A stretch of DNA of 64,000 bases. Origin: Trichinella spiralis (taxonomy: Eukaryota; Nematoda; Enoplea; Trichinellida; Trichinellidae). The stretch is taken from NCBI GenBank assembly GCA_000181795.3, contig CM012953.1, positions 4,272,292-4,336,291 on the forward strand, given 5' to 3'. Position 1 is the stretch's first letter. Every line of letters begins with the position of its first letter. A program made the position numbers and the translations under genes. Positions 1 to 10,402 of this stretch are shown here, piece by piece. A model generated the notes under the pieces. It saw nothing but the letters and a program-made list of their open reading frames with translations, made no database searches and had not been told where the DNA came from.

Positions 1-358
1 ATTTAATATTATCCATTCGGTAAATAATCTTCTCCATTTGATGAACCTCCTTAAATTTGCATACTTTTTGTATTATTACAATACATTTACCTTATGGTTT
101 ATTATATTAGTAACATTATTGTATATTAACACTTCATTCACAAAAACAGTAAAATTAATTCTAATAAAATAAAGTAAGCATTAAATTAAATGAATTGACA
201 ATATTGTCGATAATATTTATAAATAAATAAATAAATAAATATAAATAAATATAAATATAAATAAATATATATATATACAATAGATTGCCATTTGTTTTTT
301 TATGTTGCTAATATAAGTATTGCGTAATGATCATACATACAAAGTATAAAAGTTTACA
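1..358. other. AT-rich non-coding flank
   Basis: Very AT-rich sequence with no exon-like frame or RNA gene that I can recognise. It holds a tetranucleotide tract near 218-276 and then runs into the left end of a DNA transposon. Confidence 0.6.
218..276. repeat. (AAAT)n / (AT)n simple repeat
   Basis: Runs of aaataaataaat followed by aaatataaatata and tatatata, read directly from the sequence. Confidence 0.85.
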
Positions 359-1806
359 CAGTGAAACTCTGATTATCAAATCACTGATTATCCAAACACA
401 TTTTGCCGGCTGGCTAAAATGCATTGTTTATGATATTAAATTTGACCGGTATTTCACAAATACTGCAACATTCTGTTGTTTGCTAATTTTTATGTCTGGT
501 ACATCTACTACTATAAAGAGAAAGATTTTTCGAACAAAAACTAAGTTAAGAAAATAAAAGCCTTAATTCATGTAAGGAAAAGTGACTCTTCTTTGTTGCG
601 CGAATGATACAAGTAGCAATTGTTTACAACTGCTGTTAGTTGGAAAATCAAGACGTCCACGAGCTATGATTGGTGCGCAGAAATTGCTTGTAGTTTATGA
701 TTATTAGCCAAAAGCCTGGATGACAGGAGATATTTTTTTATGTTGGTATGATGAGATATTTTTTTCTTACGTTAAAAAAACACCAGTAAAAGACAAAAAA
801 ATCAGGGGAGATGCTACTCCTAATTGACAATGCACTTTGTCATCCTAGTTGTGAATTGCTAGACTGTGAAAATGGCATGTTCAAGGTTATGGTTTTGCCA
901 CTGAATAAATCAATGAACGCTTGTTCAGCGAATGGATCAAACTGATATTCAATGTTTAAAAAAGCGGTATAAGAAGGAACTCTTGCGAAGAATTTCCCTT
1001 TCAGATGCTGATGGAGACGATTTGGTGTCACTATTTGAATTTGGTATTTAAAATTTAAAAGATAGCTGCTATATGATTGCGCATGCATGGGACTCAATTT
1101 CAGGATCTACTTTGTCTGCATCATGAATAAACTTTTTGGTTACAATAAAAAATGTGTAAACCAATCAATAGACTGTGATTATGACTGTACAACTGTAATA
1201 AAAATGTTCAAGAAATTTAAATTATCGCTGGCCAAAGTTGAACAGTGGCTAGCCGATGATGATACCCCATTATTTGTAACATTAACTGACGATGAAATAC
1301 TCAAGGCAGTGGTAAAAGATGAAGACGTCGATGTGTCTGACATGCCTGATAAGCCAGATACAGAGCTGAATCATAAAGAAGCCTATTTTTGCATCAAAGT
1401 CGGCTTTAAGTGATTGAAGCGCCAGAAGGAATTCAGCGCTACTCAGTTGACGCTAATGAGAAGTATTTGCGTTGTCGTTGCACAGAAGCTATCCTTGTCA
1501 AAACAAAAATTTATTAATGATTATATAAAATATGACACAAAGTAAGTCTGGTGGTTTTTGAATGTAGCGGTGAAGAATATAATCGACGTTCCAGTAAACG
1601 CTCATGCAATTTGAGTGAATAAAGGGCAAATGACATCGCATAATAAAGAGAATGTCTACTATACCGCGTCTCATTTAGGATAACAGCTACAAGCGCTTCA
1701 ATCATGCATATACATTTTAAAAAATGAAAAATGTCGGATTATCCAAAAATTCGATTATCCAAAAGACTCGCAAAAATCGTGGGTTCGCATAATCTAAGTT
1801 CCACTG
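359..1806 (+). mobile_element. Degenerate pogo/Tigger-like (Tc1/mariner superfamily) DNA transposon
   Basis: The left end reads CAGTGAAACTCTGATTAT (359-376). The reverse complement of the right end reads CAGTGGAACTTAGATTAT (1806 downward), a terminal inverted repeat with 15 of 18 matches. Both ends carry nearby copies of GATTATCCAAA, the sub-terminal motif typical of pogo/Tigger elements. Inside is a broken DDE transposase in the same orientation. The TA target duplication expected for this superfamily is not clean (CA before the left end, AA after the right), consistent with an old, mutated copy. At about 1.45 kb it is shorter than an intact Tigger element. It ends about 175 bp before the first pseudoprotease gene. 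Confidence 0.8.
492..1545 (+). pseudogene. Broken Tigger/pogo-like DDE transposase
   Basis: A likely start, MSGTSTTIKRK, lies at 492. The CENP-B-like DNA-binding region that should follow appears deleted, because DDE-domain sequence begins at about 576. Fragments in order: VTLLCCAN and LLLVGKSRRPRA, then a stop at about 706, KAWMTGDIF, a frameshift, LLLIDNALCHPS near 812-847 (the family LLLxDNAPxHP motif with the second catalytic Asp), CLKKRYKKELLRR near 950-990, and VTLTDDEILKAV near 1280. After a stop at 1411 the C-terminal tail continues as QKFINDYIK, like the family QKTITDFF tail, to a stop at 1543-1545. At least two frame changes and several stops show it is dead. Family assignment rests on motif order and agrees with the terminal repeats. 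Confidence 0.8.
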
Positions 1807-1981
1807 AATTTTGAACTTTTATTTTATTAAAAACAATTTCATATTTCAAATATGTTCAACAAATGCAATGTCAACAGTCATTAGGCATTCAGAATTTAAC
1901 ATAGTTATTTGCTTTAGAATGTTATAGTAATTATAAAATAACTTGCAATGATAAGCGAGTTTAGTTTTATACATTTGGCGA

Positions 1982-3483
1982 ATGTTGCGCATTATAATTT
2001 TTGGTTTTATGTTTCAAATTCAATCTGTAATTTTATTTATATAACTTTGAGTATTTTTTTAATTTTCACTTTCAGACTGTTTCAATAGAATGCGGCAATG
2101 AATTTTACCTAGAAGATTCAAAATATTTCATGGTAGTATTTTATGGCAGAACAAATGAGGGATTTTTTTACGATTGTATCGGAGCAATTGTTGAGTCAGG
2201 AATCAATTCAACACATTCCGATTTGATAATAACTTCAAAGTACTGTGTAAATCATGAGTAAGTAATGTTTATTTTGTTTATTATTTTTTTAATTTTATTA
2301 GTTTAGTTGCTTATATTTTTACTTTATATTTTAATTTAGAGATATTAAAAAAACGTTTGTCATACCGGTTGGGTTATATCCACCAAATAATGCGACTGAA
2401 TCATATAAAATTCATCGAATACTTTTACCACTTAAAAATAATAGGAAATCCCACAAAAATCTCGCTGTTGTAAAACTCTTGACTCCTATAGCATTTAATT
2501 CTATAACTCGACCAATATGTTTGCCAGGAAGAAACGACACATTTGATAATTTTTATGATTGTTATTATTTAAAATTTTATGCATTCCCCAATGAAATGTA
2601 CATGACATCAGTAGAAATGCTCGTTCTTCGAAAAAGCTATTGCAACATTATTGTTGGGAAAACGGTTCTGTTGGACAACATTCGGTCATGTGCCGTTCAG
2701 AAATCATTAATTGATACAGTAAATAGTGAAGTACGTATTTTACCTAACATTATCATTAACACAAAAATAATTTAGAGCATGTATTTCGTGAAAATATAGC
2801 ATGAATGCAATTAATAATGTAATTATTTATTTATTATTAATTATTTTTTAATAATTATTTAATTATAATTATGCCATTATTTTTTATAATATACAGATTT
2901 TTATTTTTTATTGAAAATTGAACAATTACTCATTGCTCATTAGTACCATACATTTAATTCAAATAATTCATTTAAAAATAGTCTAATCATAAATCTTAAA
3001 TTATTAAAACTGCTTAATTGTAAATAAATGGGAATCAACCGTGCTAATAAGTTAAATTATTTTTCTAGAAATTATTTGCTTATAGATAGCTTTAGATAAG
3101 CGTCATAGCGAGAAAAAAAATTTCCAATACGTTTTCAATAAAGGAAACATTTTCTAGTAAAACTGCTAATGTAATTGAAATAAATGAATAGAAGTAAATC
3201 ATAAGCTGAAATGCAGAAGTTCTGAATGCTAAAATTAGCAAATTTCTTTCAGGATCCCACATCAGTTGAAGAAGGTTTACCATTCATATGCATCAGAAAC
3301 CACAAGCAATATTTATATGCGATTAGAGATTGGGTAAAAATTTACAAACCAGAAAGAAATCTGCTTCCAGTAGTAATATTAACTGAAATTTCTAACATTA
3401 TTGATCTGATTCAGCATGTTAATGTTTTGCATGACAACATCACCTATTTACACGGAGCTGATATAATGAATGTAGATTACTAA
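1982..3483 (+). CDS. Secreted trypsin-fold pseudoprotease, array member 1
   Basis: Four exons: 1982-2026 (leader MLRIIIFGFMFQIQS), 2076-2257, 2340-2730 and 3253-3483, 282 codons. The short hydrophobic first exon looks like a signal peptide. Exon 2 has the fold's first cysteines, and the catalytic-His strand is rewritten as TSKYC where active enzymes have TAAHC. Exon 3 has NLAVVKL in place of DIALxxL, so the catalytic Asp is Asn, followed by the conserved PICLP. Exon 4 has EEGLPFIC where GDSGGPxxC is expected, so Ser becomes Glu. The fold is trypsin-like (S1/nematode DUF316 type) but all three catalytic residues are lost, so a binding or decoy role is more likely than proteolysis; that is inference. 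Two paralogues follow on the same strand. Splice sites and phases are clean (0, 2, 0). Confidence 0.85.
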
Positions 3484-4538
3484 AGTACTATTCATTAAGC
3501 GTTTAAAACATTGTAAAGTAAGCAAAAAACTCAGATCACATTATAAATATAAATTAAATGGAATAATGAATAAAATAAAATTGAAATAAATGAAACAATT
3601 GCAATTTCTGTTCTGATGCATTTTGCATATCTCAGCATTTGTAATGAAATCAGCGGCATTTTGAGGAAAATTATTTCAAAACATAATTCGTTTCTAAAAT
3701 AAACAAAATTCACAGATCCTCCTGCTGATATTTATTCCATTCAGAATTTCAACTTCTGCTAAAACACTCTTGCAAATTTTGAACATTTGTGAATTTTGAA
3801 TTTTATTTTCATAAATTAGTCAACAGTCATGTTTGCATACATATATTACATTTACTTTTAAAAGGGTATGTACTGAAATAAATTATAAAACCTAATTTTT
3901 GTACAGAAACACGATCACTTTTATAAGTTTAAGGGACTTTATAAAATTATAGCTTATTTTAAACAGACTGTTTATGAAAATAGTATTTTGCTTATTCTTA
4001 AATATTTTTTATTTACCTAAACTTTTCTTTTCTTACTGTATAATTTATGCTAATGGGAAATCCAATGTCCTTTACACAGATAAACTGTGAAAAAAACTTC
4101 TCAGCAAGGGATCAGATAAAATAACAAATATAAATGTTGGGAATATAAAAAAATAAAATGAACAAAATGATGAAAAATCTTTCTCAGGTTTCAGTTTTTG
4201 AATAAAATTATTTTAAATGAGACTATTTGACTTTTCAATAATATAACAAAGCTTTATCTGTTGTATTTATATTTAAAACTGATCATATTGAAAAAAACCA
4301 TAGTGATGACAAATGAAAAAAGCTAAATTATTAAAAGTTCGTTTTTTATTTGTTAAGCAATTTTAAACAAATTTTTAGATTTATCAAAATTATAAGAATA
4401 TTAGCTTTAGTAAAAATTATGTACAGTTGATTTTTGGCAATATTTAAGTAAGAGCTGCTTTACGCTATAAAATAACTTTGAATGTAGTGGCAGGTAATCA
4501 AAAATTCAGTACACTGAATTTTGAATTTTTTTTATTAA
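3484..4538. other. Intergenic, between array member 1 and the piggyBac element
   Basis: AT-rich with no exon-like frame that I can support. AATAAA motifs soon after 3540 could serve as the poly(A) signal of array member 1. Around 3785-3830 a stretch (gaattttgaa, then gtcaacagtcat) resembles 1805-1885, suggesting duplicated flanking sequence from the growth of the array. Confidence 0.5.
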
Positions 4539-5777
4539 CCCTTCTGTCATGTTCAGAAACTGTTACATCGGTAATGTTTCTAGTCAAATTGACCCGTATC
4601 GTAACTTTCTTTTTATAATGCGCTTAATTAAATAAAAAACTTTACAAAATAAAATTCTACGTGTGCGCAGCTCACCCTCTTAATGCCAGTACATCTTGCG
4701 ATAGTTCAGACTTGTTTTTCTTTATGGTACCCAGTATAGTGAGCTTCTTCTTGAGAAGCTGCATTGTTAATTCATGAGAAGTGAAGAAGTGATCACAAAT
4801 ACTGTTGTTCCCTTTGAGCCCGGCTGTAAGGTCTAGCACCACACGCATACCTTGATTTTTTCCACGAATACCTGATGTTCGTTTCCCGGTGTAAATCTGC
4901 ATGTTCCAAGCATAGCTAGCCTTGGCCTCACAAAGAGTCCAAACTTTGATGCCATACTTTGCTGGCTTTTTCGGCATGTACTGCCGGAATGGACAACGGC
5001 CCTTGAGTGGAATGAGCCGCTCATCCACCGTGACGTAAGCTCCAGAATTGTACATCATTGGTAAACGTGCAACCCAATCATCCCAGACATCTCGTATGGC
5101 AGCTAATGGTCAATTTTGCGGTTGTGTGACCTTTTCTCACGATCATCAAACTGTATGGTTCTAGAAATACGTTTAAAATAATTTACCGGCATAACACTGG
5201 GAAAGACAGGTCTCCCATTTTCTGTATTCCAGAGACTTTTCGTTGCTTCTCCATGAGATTTATAAACACCAGCCAAAATGAGCAGGCCAATATAAGCATG
5301 AAATTCTGTTTCCTCAATTTCTTTCCAGGTGTCCTTATGTAATCGCTTGCCTTCCGAGTTTGTCATCTGCAAAACAATCTGATAGCTGACATCTATCATA
5401 GCCTGAAAATAACACCTGATATCTAGCTTTCTTTGGACTTTTGAGACAGAGAACGAAGTGTAATGCATCGCACTTTCCATTTTCAAATAATTTGAACGCT
5501 ACAACAATAGGGCAGTTTGATAAAAAGAAAATTTCATTTCAATTCATCATATAATGCGAGTTATAAATTGTTTGGGTCAAATTGACCCGTAACATGACCA
5601 GTGTAACCAAATTCATCACAGAAAGAAATCCTGAACAAGTTAGAATTTTCTGCAGAAATGTAGCATCATAAATTAGAAAAAGTCACAAAATTTCATTGGT
5701 CAAATGTAATAAATAAAGAAGAAATCGCCAGTCAAATATCCAGATGGGTCAATTTGAACCGAAACATGACAGGAGGA
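4539..5777 (-). mobile_element. piggyBac-family transposon, internally deleted, with intact TTAA ends
   Basis: TTAA occurs at 4535-4538 and again at 5778-5781, the target duplication characteristic of piggyBac. The ends are inverted repeats: CCCTTCTGTCATGTT at the left and, reverse complemented, TCCTCCTGTCATGTT at the right. Sub-terminal copies of a palindromic motif related to GGGTCAAATTGACCC occur near 4582, 5573 and 5745. A piggyBac transposase fragment lies between on the minus strand. At 1,239 bp the element is about half the length of a typical autonomous piggyBac element, so it has lost internal sequence. It sits between array members 1 and 2. Confidence 0.88.
4672..5486 (-). pseudogene. 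Truncated, frameshifted piggyBac transposase (DDE_Tnp_1_7)
   Basis: The first frame (5486 to 5103) ends with FDDREKRSHNRKID. One base is then missing near 5107-5108, and the protein resumes in the next frame as LAAIRDVWDDWV, exactly where piggyBac proteins continue. The second frame (to 4672) contains VTVDERLIPLKGRCPFRQY with the first catalytic Asp, KPAKYGIKVW, and CDHFFTSHEL, which corresponds to the DNxFTS motif with the second Asp. The sequence stops soon after GTIKKNK, so the region with the last catalytic Asp and the C-terminal cysteine-rich domain is gone. The first ATG I can see is at 5486; an N-terminal part may also be lost. Non-functional. Confidence 0.9.
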
Positions 5778-5781
5778 TTAA

Positions 5782-6797
5782 GCGAACATAAAAGTCAGAA
5801 ATCACATTATATTCATTTTTCAGCAGTTCACAATTACAGTAAAATTTCAGAAGTCATTTGCAATACGACAGGCATTAACATTAAAAATCTTGCTATTCAG
5901 CATAGCATTAATTTTTTAATCAGTTATAACTGACAAATTTGTCACAAAATATTTTAGTTTTAAATTTTCTTTAAACGGCTTGAATTAAAATAGAAACCTT
6001 CCAAAAGGTAAAACTGAATTTTTACATTATTTTCTGTACAATTAGTTTCATCTTAAGTTATTTTGTAAAATGCAAGCTGAAATATAAATGTGAACTATAA
6101 AAAATACATAAATATAGCTATCGTAATAAAATCAATGACAATAATTTTAATCTTTCAGGCTAATCTTTACAAAATTAACATGCAAATTACGTTTAAAATT
6201 CTATATATAACACAAAAACATGCTTTTGATAATTGAAATACGTAAAATATTATTGAAATAATATTATTAAATATTTAAATAATAAATATGAAGGCCGTTT
6301 AATAAATATTTAATCATAATTTAAAGGAACGATTAGCCATTCTTTGGTAGAAAGCTAGAAATGTCAGTAGAAATGCTTGAAATTGCATTAAATGTACAGT
6401 GTTGAAAAATTAACGACGAATAATTTATCAATATTAAATAAAAAATTTATATTAAATTATAATAAACTCTTGTACGAGATGTTATTTTGAGCCTCTTTTC
6501 TAGTAATGGAAAGCTTAGTTGCGATAGCATTAACAAGGAATTTACAAAGTGCAAAAGATTTTAAACAGATGATGTTGCATTGAACTAACAAAGTTAATTT
6601 ATGTAACATATGCCACACTTTAGAAAATTTCAAAAACATGGGTAGACACGCATTAATTAGGTTTATATCAATATATACCTAGACTCGGTAAGAATTATTT
6701 GATATAGGTCCAGTATCAGATTCAGAGTAATTTTGTAAGACATAATTATTTGATGAGCATTACGTTACGAAAAAGAATGAGATTCACAAAAAGTAGT
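5782..6797. other. Intergenic, between piggyBac and array member 2
   Basis: AT-rich. No exon, RNA gene or repeat of note seen beyond short AT tracts. Any promoter of array member 2 would lie in its distal part. Confidence 0.5.
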
Positions 6798-8192
6798 ATG
6801 TTTTTACAAAGTTTTCCATGATATAACATTTTATTTTGCAGAAACATTTTACATAACTTCAATAGCAATATTGCTCATATTATGTGACCATGTAATAAAT
6901 GCACTTTTTATATTTTAAGAAATAATATTAAACAAGTTTAGGCAGTTTCAGAAATTTGCGGACAGAGAGATCCATTAATAGAAGCTCCTACTTATATGGC
7001 CATATTTTATGGATCTTCGCAAGAAGGGCATTTTAATGACTGTGTTGGGGCATTCATTTCACTACGACACAATGCAACATCTTCATTTTTGGTTGCAACT
7101 ACGAAATATTGCATGCAACAAGAGTATAATAATTAGTTGACCAATCATAGTCGAAATAACTGATTGTGCTTTTATAGGAACATTTTGCTAACAAAAGTTT
7201 TGCCAATGAATTATTTTAATAATTTTTATTTTTCTTATGGACTTTCAATAAGCCGCATACTTTATCCGCCAGGTAATGCGAATGATAAAAATAAAACAAC
7301 ACCAAACATTGCTATTGTGGAACTTGAAAGTGCTGTTTATTTTGATGAGAATGTGGCTCCGTTGTGTTTGCCACAACTTAACGAGTCATATCCAGAAAAT
7401 GGCATTTGTCATTATTTCAAGTTCTTTAGTGACAAAGATTTTTCGATGTCATTTATATCAGTTCGAACAAGCTTATGCCCAATAGAACTTTGCACTGGGT
7501 TTGCTGGAAATCTGGTAGTTCATCCCAATCTACAAATCTGTTGTAATGAATATCATCAGTTTCCACCATATGAATCATTAATAGGAAAAACAGATGTAAG
7601 AATTAATTCAATGTTTACAAAAATGTATGCATGTTTATGAAATAAGCTACACACTTTTTAATTTTATATAAAATTATTTTATAATAATGTAATGAAATTT
7701 TATGAAAAAATAATGCATTTAGTGATATATTTTATTGAATAATTGGAAGCATAATAAGAAATTATTAAAAGCCCTTTTCATTTTTGATGTGATATGGCAT
7801 TATTTCTATTTGAGTGTTGCTGGGTTTATTGTAAAAGGCTTTTTAAAAATAGTAAATTAGATAAAATTTTGATATAAATTATGAAATATGCATTACGTGA
7901 ATAAAATTAATTCATATTGAATTGTTGTTAAAGTGACCAGTAATAATATTACAATTATTTGTTTCTTTAGAATGCTACGGCGATACCGGATGGTTCTCCA
8001 CTTATATGTCAGAAAAATATGCAATATTACCTATTTGGAATAAAAGATTGGGTTAAAATATTCAAAACTGGAAGCGGCTTCAGACCAGTGCTCATATTAA
8101 CAGCTGTTGCTCCGCATGCTGATCGTATCGAGCGATTTTCTAATATGAGTTTTGTAGCACCTATGGATGAAGCATATATTGAAAATTACTGA
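6798..8192 (+). CDS. Secreted trypsin-fold pseudoprotease, array member 2
   Basis: The three domain exons are clear: 6942-7123, 7178-7595 and 7971-8192. Exon 6942-7123 is exactly 182 bp, the same as in the other two members. Upstream, a hydrophobic leader (ITSIAILLILCDH) ends at 6891 before a GT donor, but has no in-frame ATG in its own exon. The simplest model uses ATG at 6798 (MFLQ), an unusually short 31-nt intron (6811-6841) and exon 6842-6891, which restores frame and gives 294 aa; this start is uncertain. The catalytic His region reads TTKYC, the Asp strand reads NIAIVEL, and the Ser region reads PDGSPLIC. All three triad residues are therefore replaced (Tyr, Asn, Asp). PLCLP is conserved. 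Same inferred non-catalytic role as its neighbours. Confidence 0.8.
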
Positions 8193-9080
8193 ACCATTTT
8201 CATATGATTCATTTTTTTATTTATAAAAAATTTACATAATATGATTAATTTCAAAGCATTTAATTTCAAATAAGTTATGAAGCTGCTTATAAAATTATTC
8301 AAAAAATAAAATTTCCTTTCACCGAAAAAAAGTAATCAGCGTTGATGAACAAACTAAAACTAATATAAATGCATAATCGTATATTTGTCATTGAGTTACT
8401 GCTGAAATCAAAAAAAATTAAATACCTGTCGCTATAACAGAAAATTTATGCATGATATATTTAGAAAAAGAACAATTTAACACTAATAATGCATTTAAGC
8501 AAGTATATGAACTAGAAAATATTAACAAAAATACATTTGGATAATTCAAATATGTTTCAGCATATATGAGCATTGCAAATGCTGATTTTAAATAAATATT
8601 AGATGATTAATTAATTAATAGCACTGAATGTAGTTTCTTTTTCTACTTGTTTTCATATTAACCTTATCCGTTTTATAAACAGAATGTACAGGCACTAAAT
8701 ATCATATTATCATGAATTATTTTTAGCAAATTTATATAAAATGATAGTAAGTTCTATAGAATCTGCTGACACGCAGCTTAACCGTGGGGTTTGCCGAGTA
8801 AAACGTTTTGCTCAAGCTTTTAATAATATAGTACTTTAAATAGCTTGCTCTTTCTTTTAAATGCATAACATGCCTGCAAGTTATTTGTCACTTTATGAAA
8901 TGCTAAATAACTTTTAGTTTAATTAAAATTTAATTTAAATGAGAAATGAAAAGTGTTAAAAGTGTTTACCAGAAATACCGACGTAACAAATTAAACAGAA
9001 AGTTCAAGAAAACAAATAACAATTTATAATAATTAGAGGACCATTTAATATAATCTGCTTTTTATAAACTATTATTCTGA
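8193..9080. other. Intergenic, between array members 2 and 3
   Basis: AT-rich, no exon-like signal. No recognisable regulatory motif beyond generic AATAAA sequences. Confidence 0.5.
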
Positions 9081-10402
9081 ATGCACATCTTCCAAAGCAT
9101 GAATGCTTTTCTTATTATTTTAGCAACTTCTTTCTACGTGTTTTTCATTTTAAAATTTGATCTTGCATTGCAGAGTGTAATATACTCGTGAGTGTCAAAA
9201 AGTATGCACATTTAGAAGTTTTCTGTCTTTAGGAAGCCACATTTATGTGCGGCCAAACAGCAGCAAATGATGATGGAATGTCTCACTATGTAGTATTTTA
9301 TGCAGTGACAGAAGAGGGACATTTTCACGATTGTATGGGTGTCATAGCTGACAGTGATAATAATTTTACACATTCAGATACAATAATCACTTCACGATAC
9401 TGCTTAGCTGAAGGGTATTTATAAATCAGTCGTCAAAATTAATTGTACTTATATGTGTAATATTTCAGGGACGTTTCTGCTACTAAGATAATACCGCTGT
9501 CAAAATATTTGGAAGCAAATGTTTCAAGTGGATACAAAATTTCAAAGATTATAATTCATGAAAAAAATAATACAAATAGTAATTCTAAAAGTTTTATTCC
9601 AAATATTGCCATTATCAAGCTGAATCAGCCAATTACTTATGCGGAAAACATTTCTCCAATGTGCTTTCCGAATAAATCAGATACACTGAATGAAGATTCA
9701 ACATGCAATATTGCTGAAATTTACATTGGCGCGACAACAGCCAATTTGTTTACATGGACCGTAAAAATGCTCCCTCATAAGGATTGTGCAAAACTTTTAA
9801 ATGCTACATCAATAGATTCCACAAATAAGTTGTGTTTTACAGAAATATATGGACCAAGTTTCCAAATGCTGACAATCTACGTAAGTTCTATCCGTTTTTA
9901 GTTTTTATTCAACGCATTTCTGTTGAATGAACTAGTTAGAAATGCTACTTGAAATTATCATCATTATCTGCATGATAGAAAAGATTAAATAATACAAGTA
10001 TGTATTTTTATTTTAATTGGGTGCATTCTTTAAAAAAATATTCGTTATAACTAACTATTTCCAAGAGTATTTATTTTTACATTTTCAATACAAATATAAT
10101 TTTTAGAATTAACCATACAAATAAATTTGAATTCTTTTAAAAATAAAAACTTCAAATATAAAGCCAAATGTTAATCTTGACCCTTGCAAAATTTTGCTAA
10201 TTTATATTCGATATGTTCTACTTAATAGGATGAAGATATCCTGACAGAAGGTTCAGCTTTGGTGTGCGACAAACAAGGAAGACGTTATCTTTATGGGATT
10301 CGTGATTTTATTAAAGAATTTAGAAAACAACCTCACGAATTGCCTGTAATAGTTGTAACATATATACCTCCGTTTTTGGATTTTATTAAGGAAAACATGT
10401 AG
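9081..10402 (+). CDS. Secreted trypsin-fold pseudoprotease, array member 3
   Basis: Four exons: 9081-9176, 9233-9414, 9469-9880 and 10229-10402, 287 codons, phases 0, 2, 0 as in member 1. The leader starts MHIFQSMNAFLIILATSFY, a convincing signal peptide; the leader exon could alternatively end at an earlier GT after FY. Exon 2 is again exactly 182 bp. The catalytic positions read TSRYC (His to Tyr), NIAIIKL (Asp to Asn) and TEGSALVC (Ser to Glu). PMCFP corresponds to the conserved CLP segment. Several NxS/T sites suggest a glycosylated extracellular protein. It shares intron positions with members 1 and 2, so the three arose by tandem duplication of one four-exon gene. Confidence 0.85.

Noticed and set aside
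840-1097. Minus-strand frame inside the Tigger relic
   Set aside because: Shadow of the plus-strand transposase fragments (LLLIDNALCHPS and KKRYKKELLRR); no independent support.
4833-5024. Second minus-strand frame within the piggyBac transposase
   Set aside because: Out-of-frame shadow of the real transposase frame, which carries recognisable motifs.
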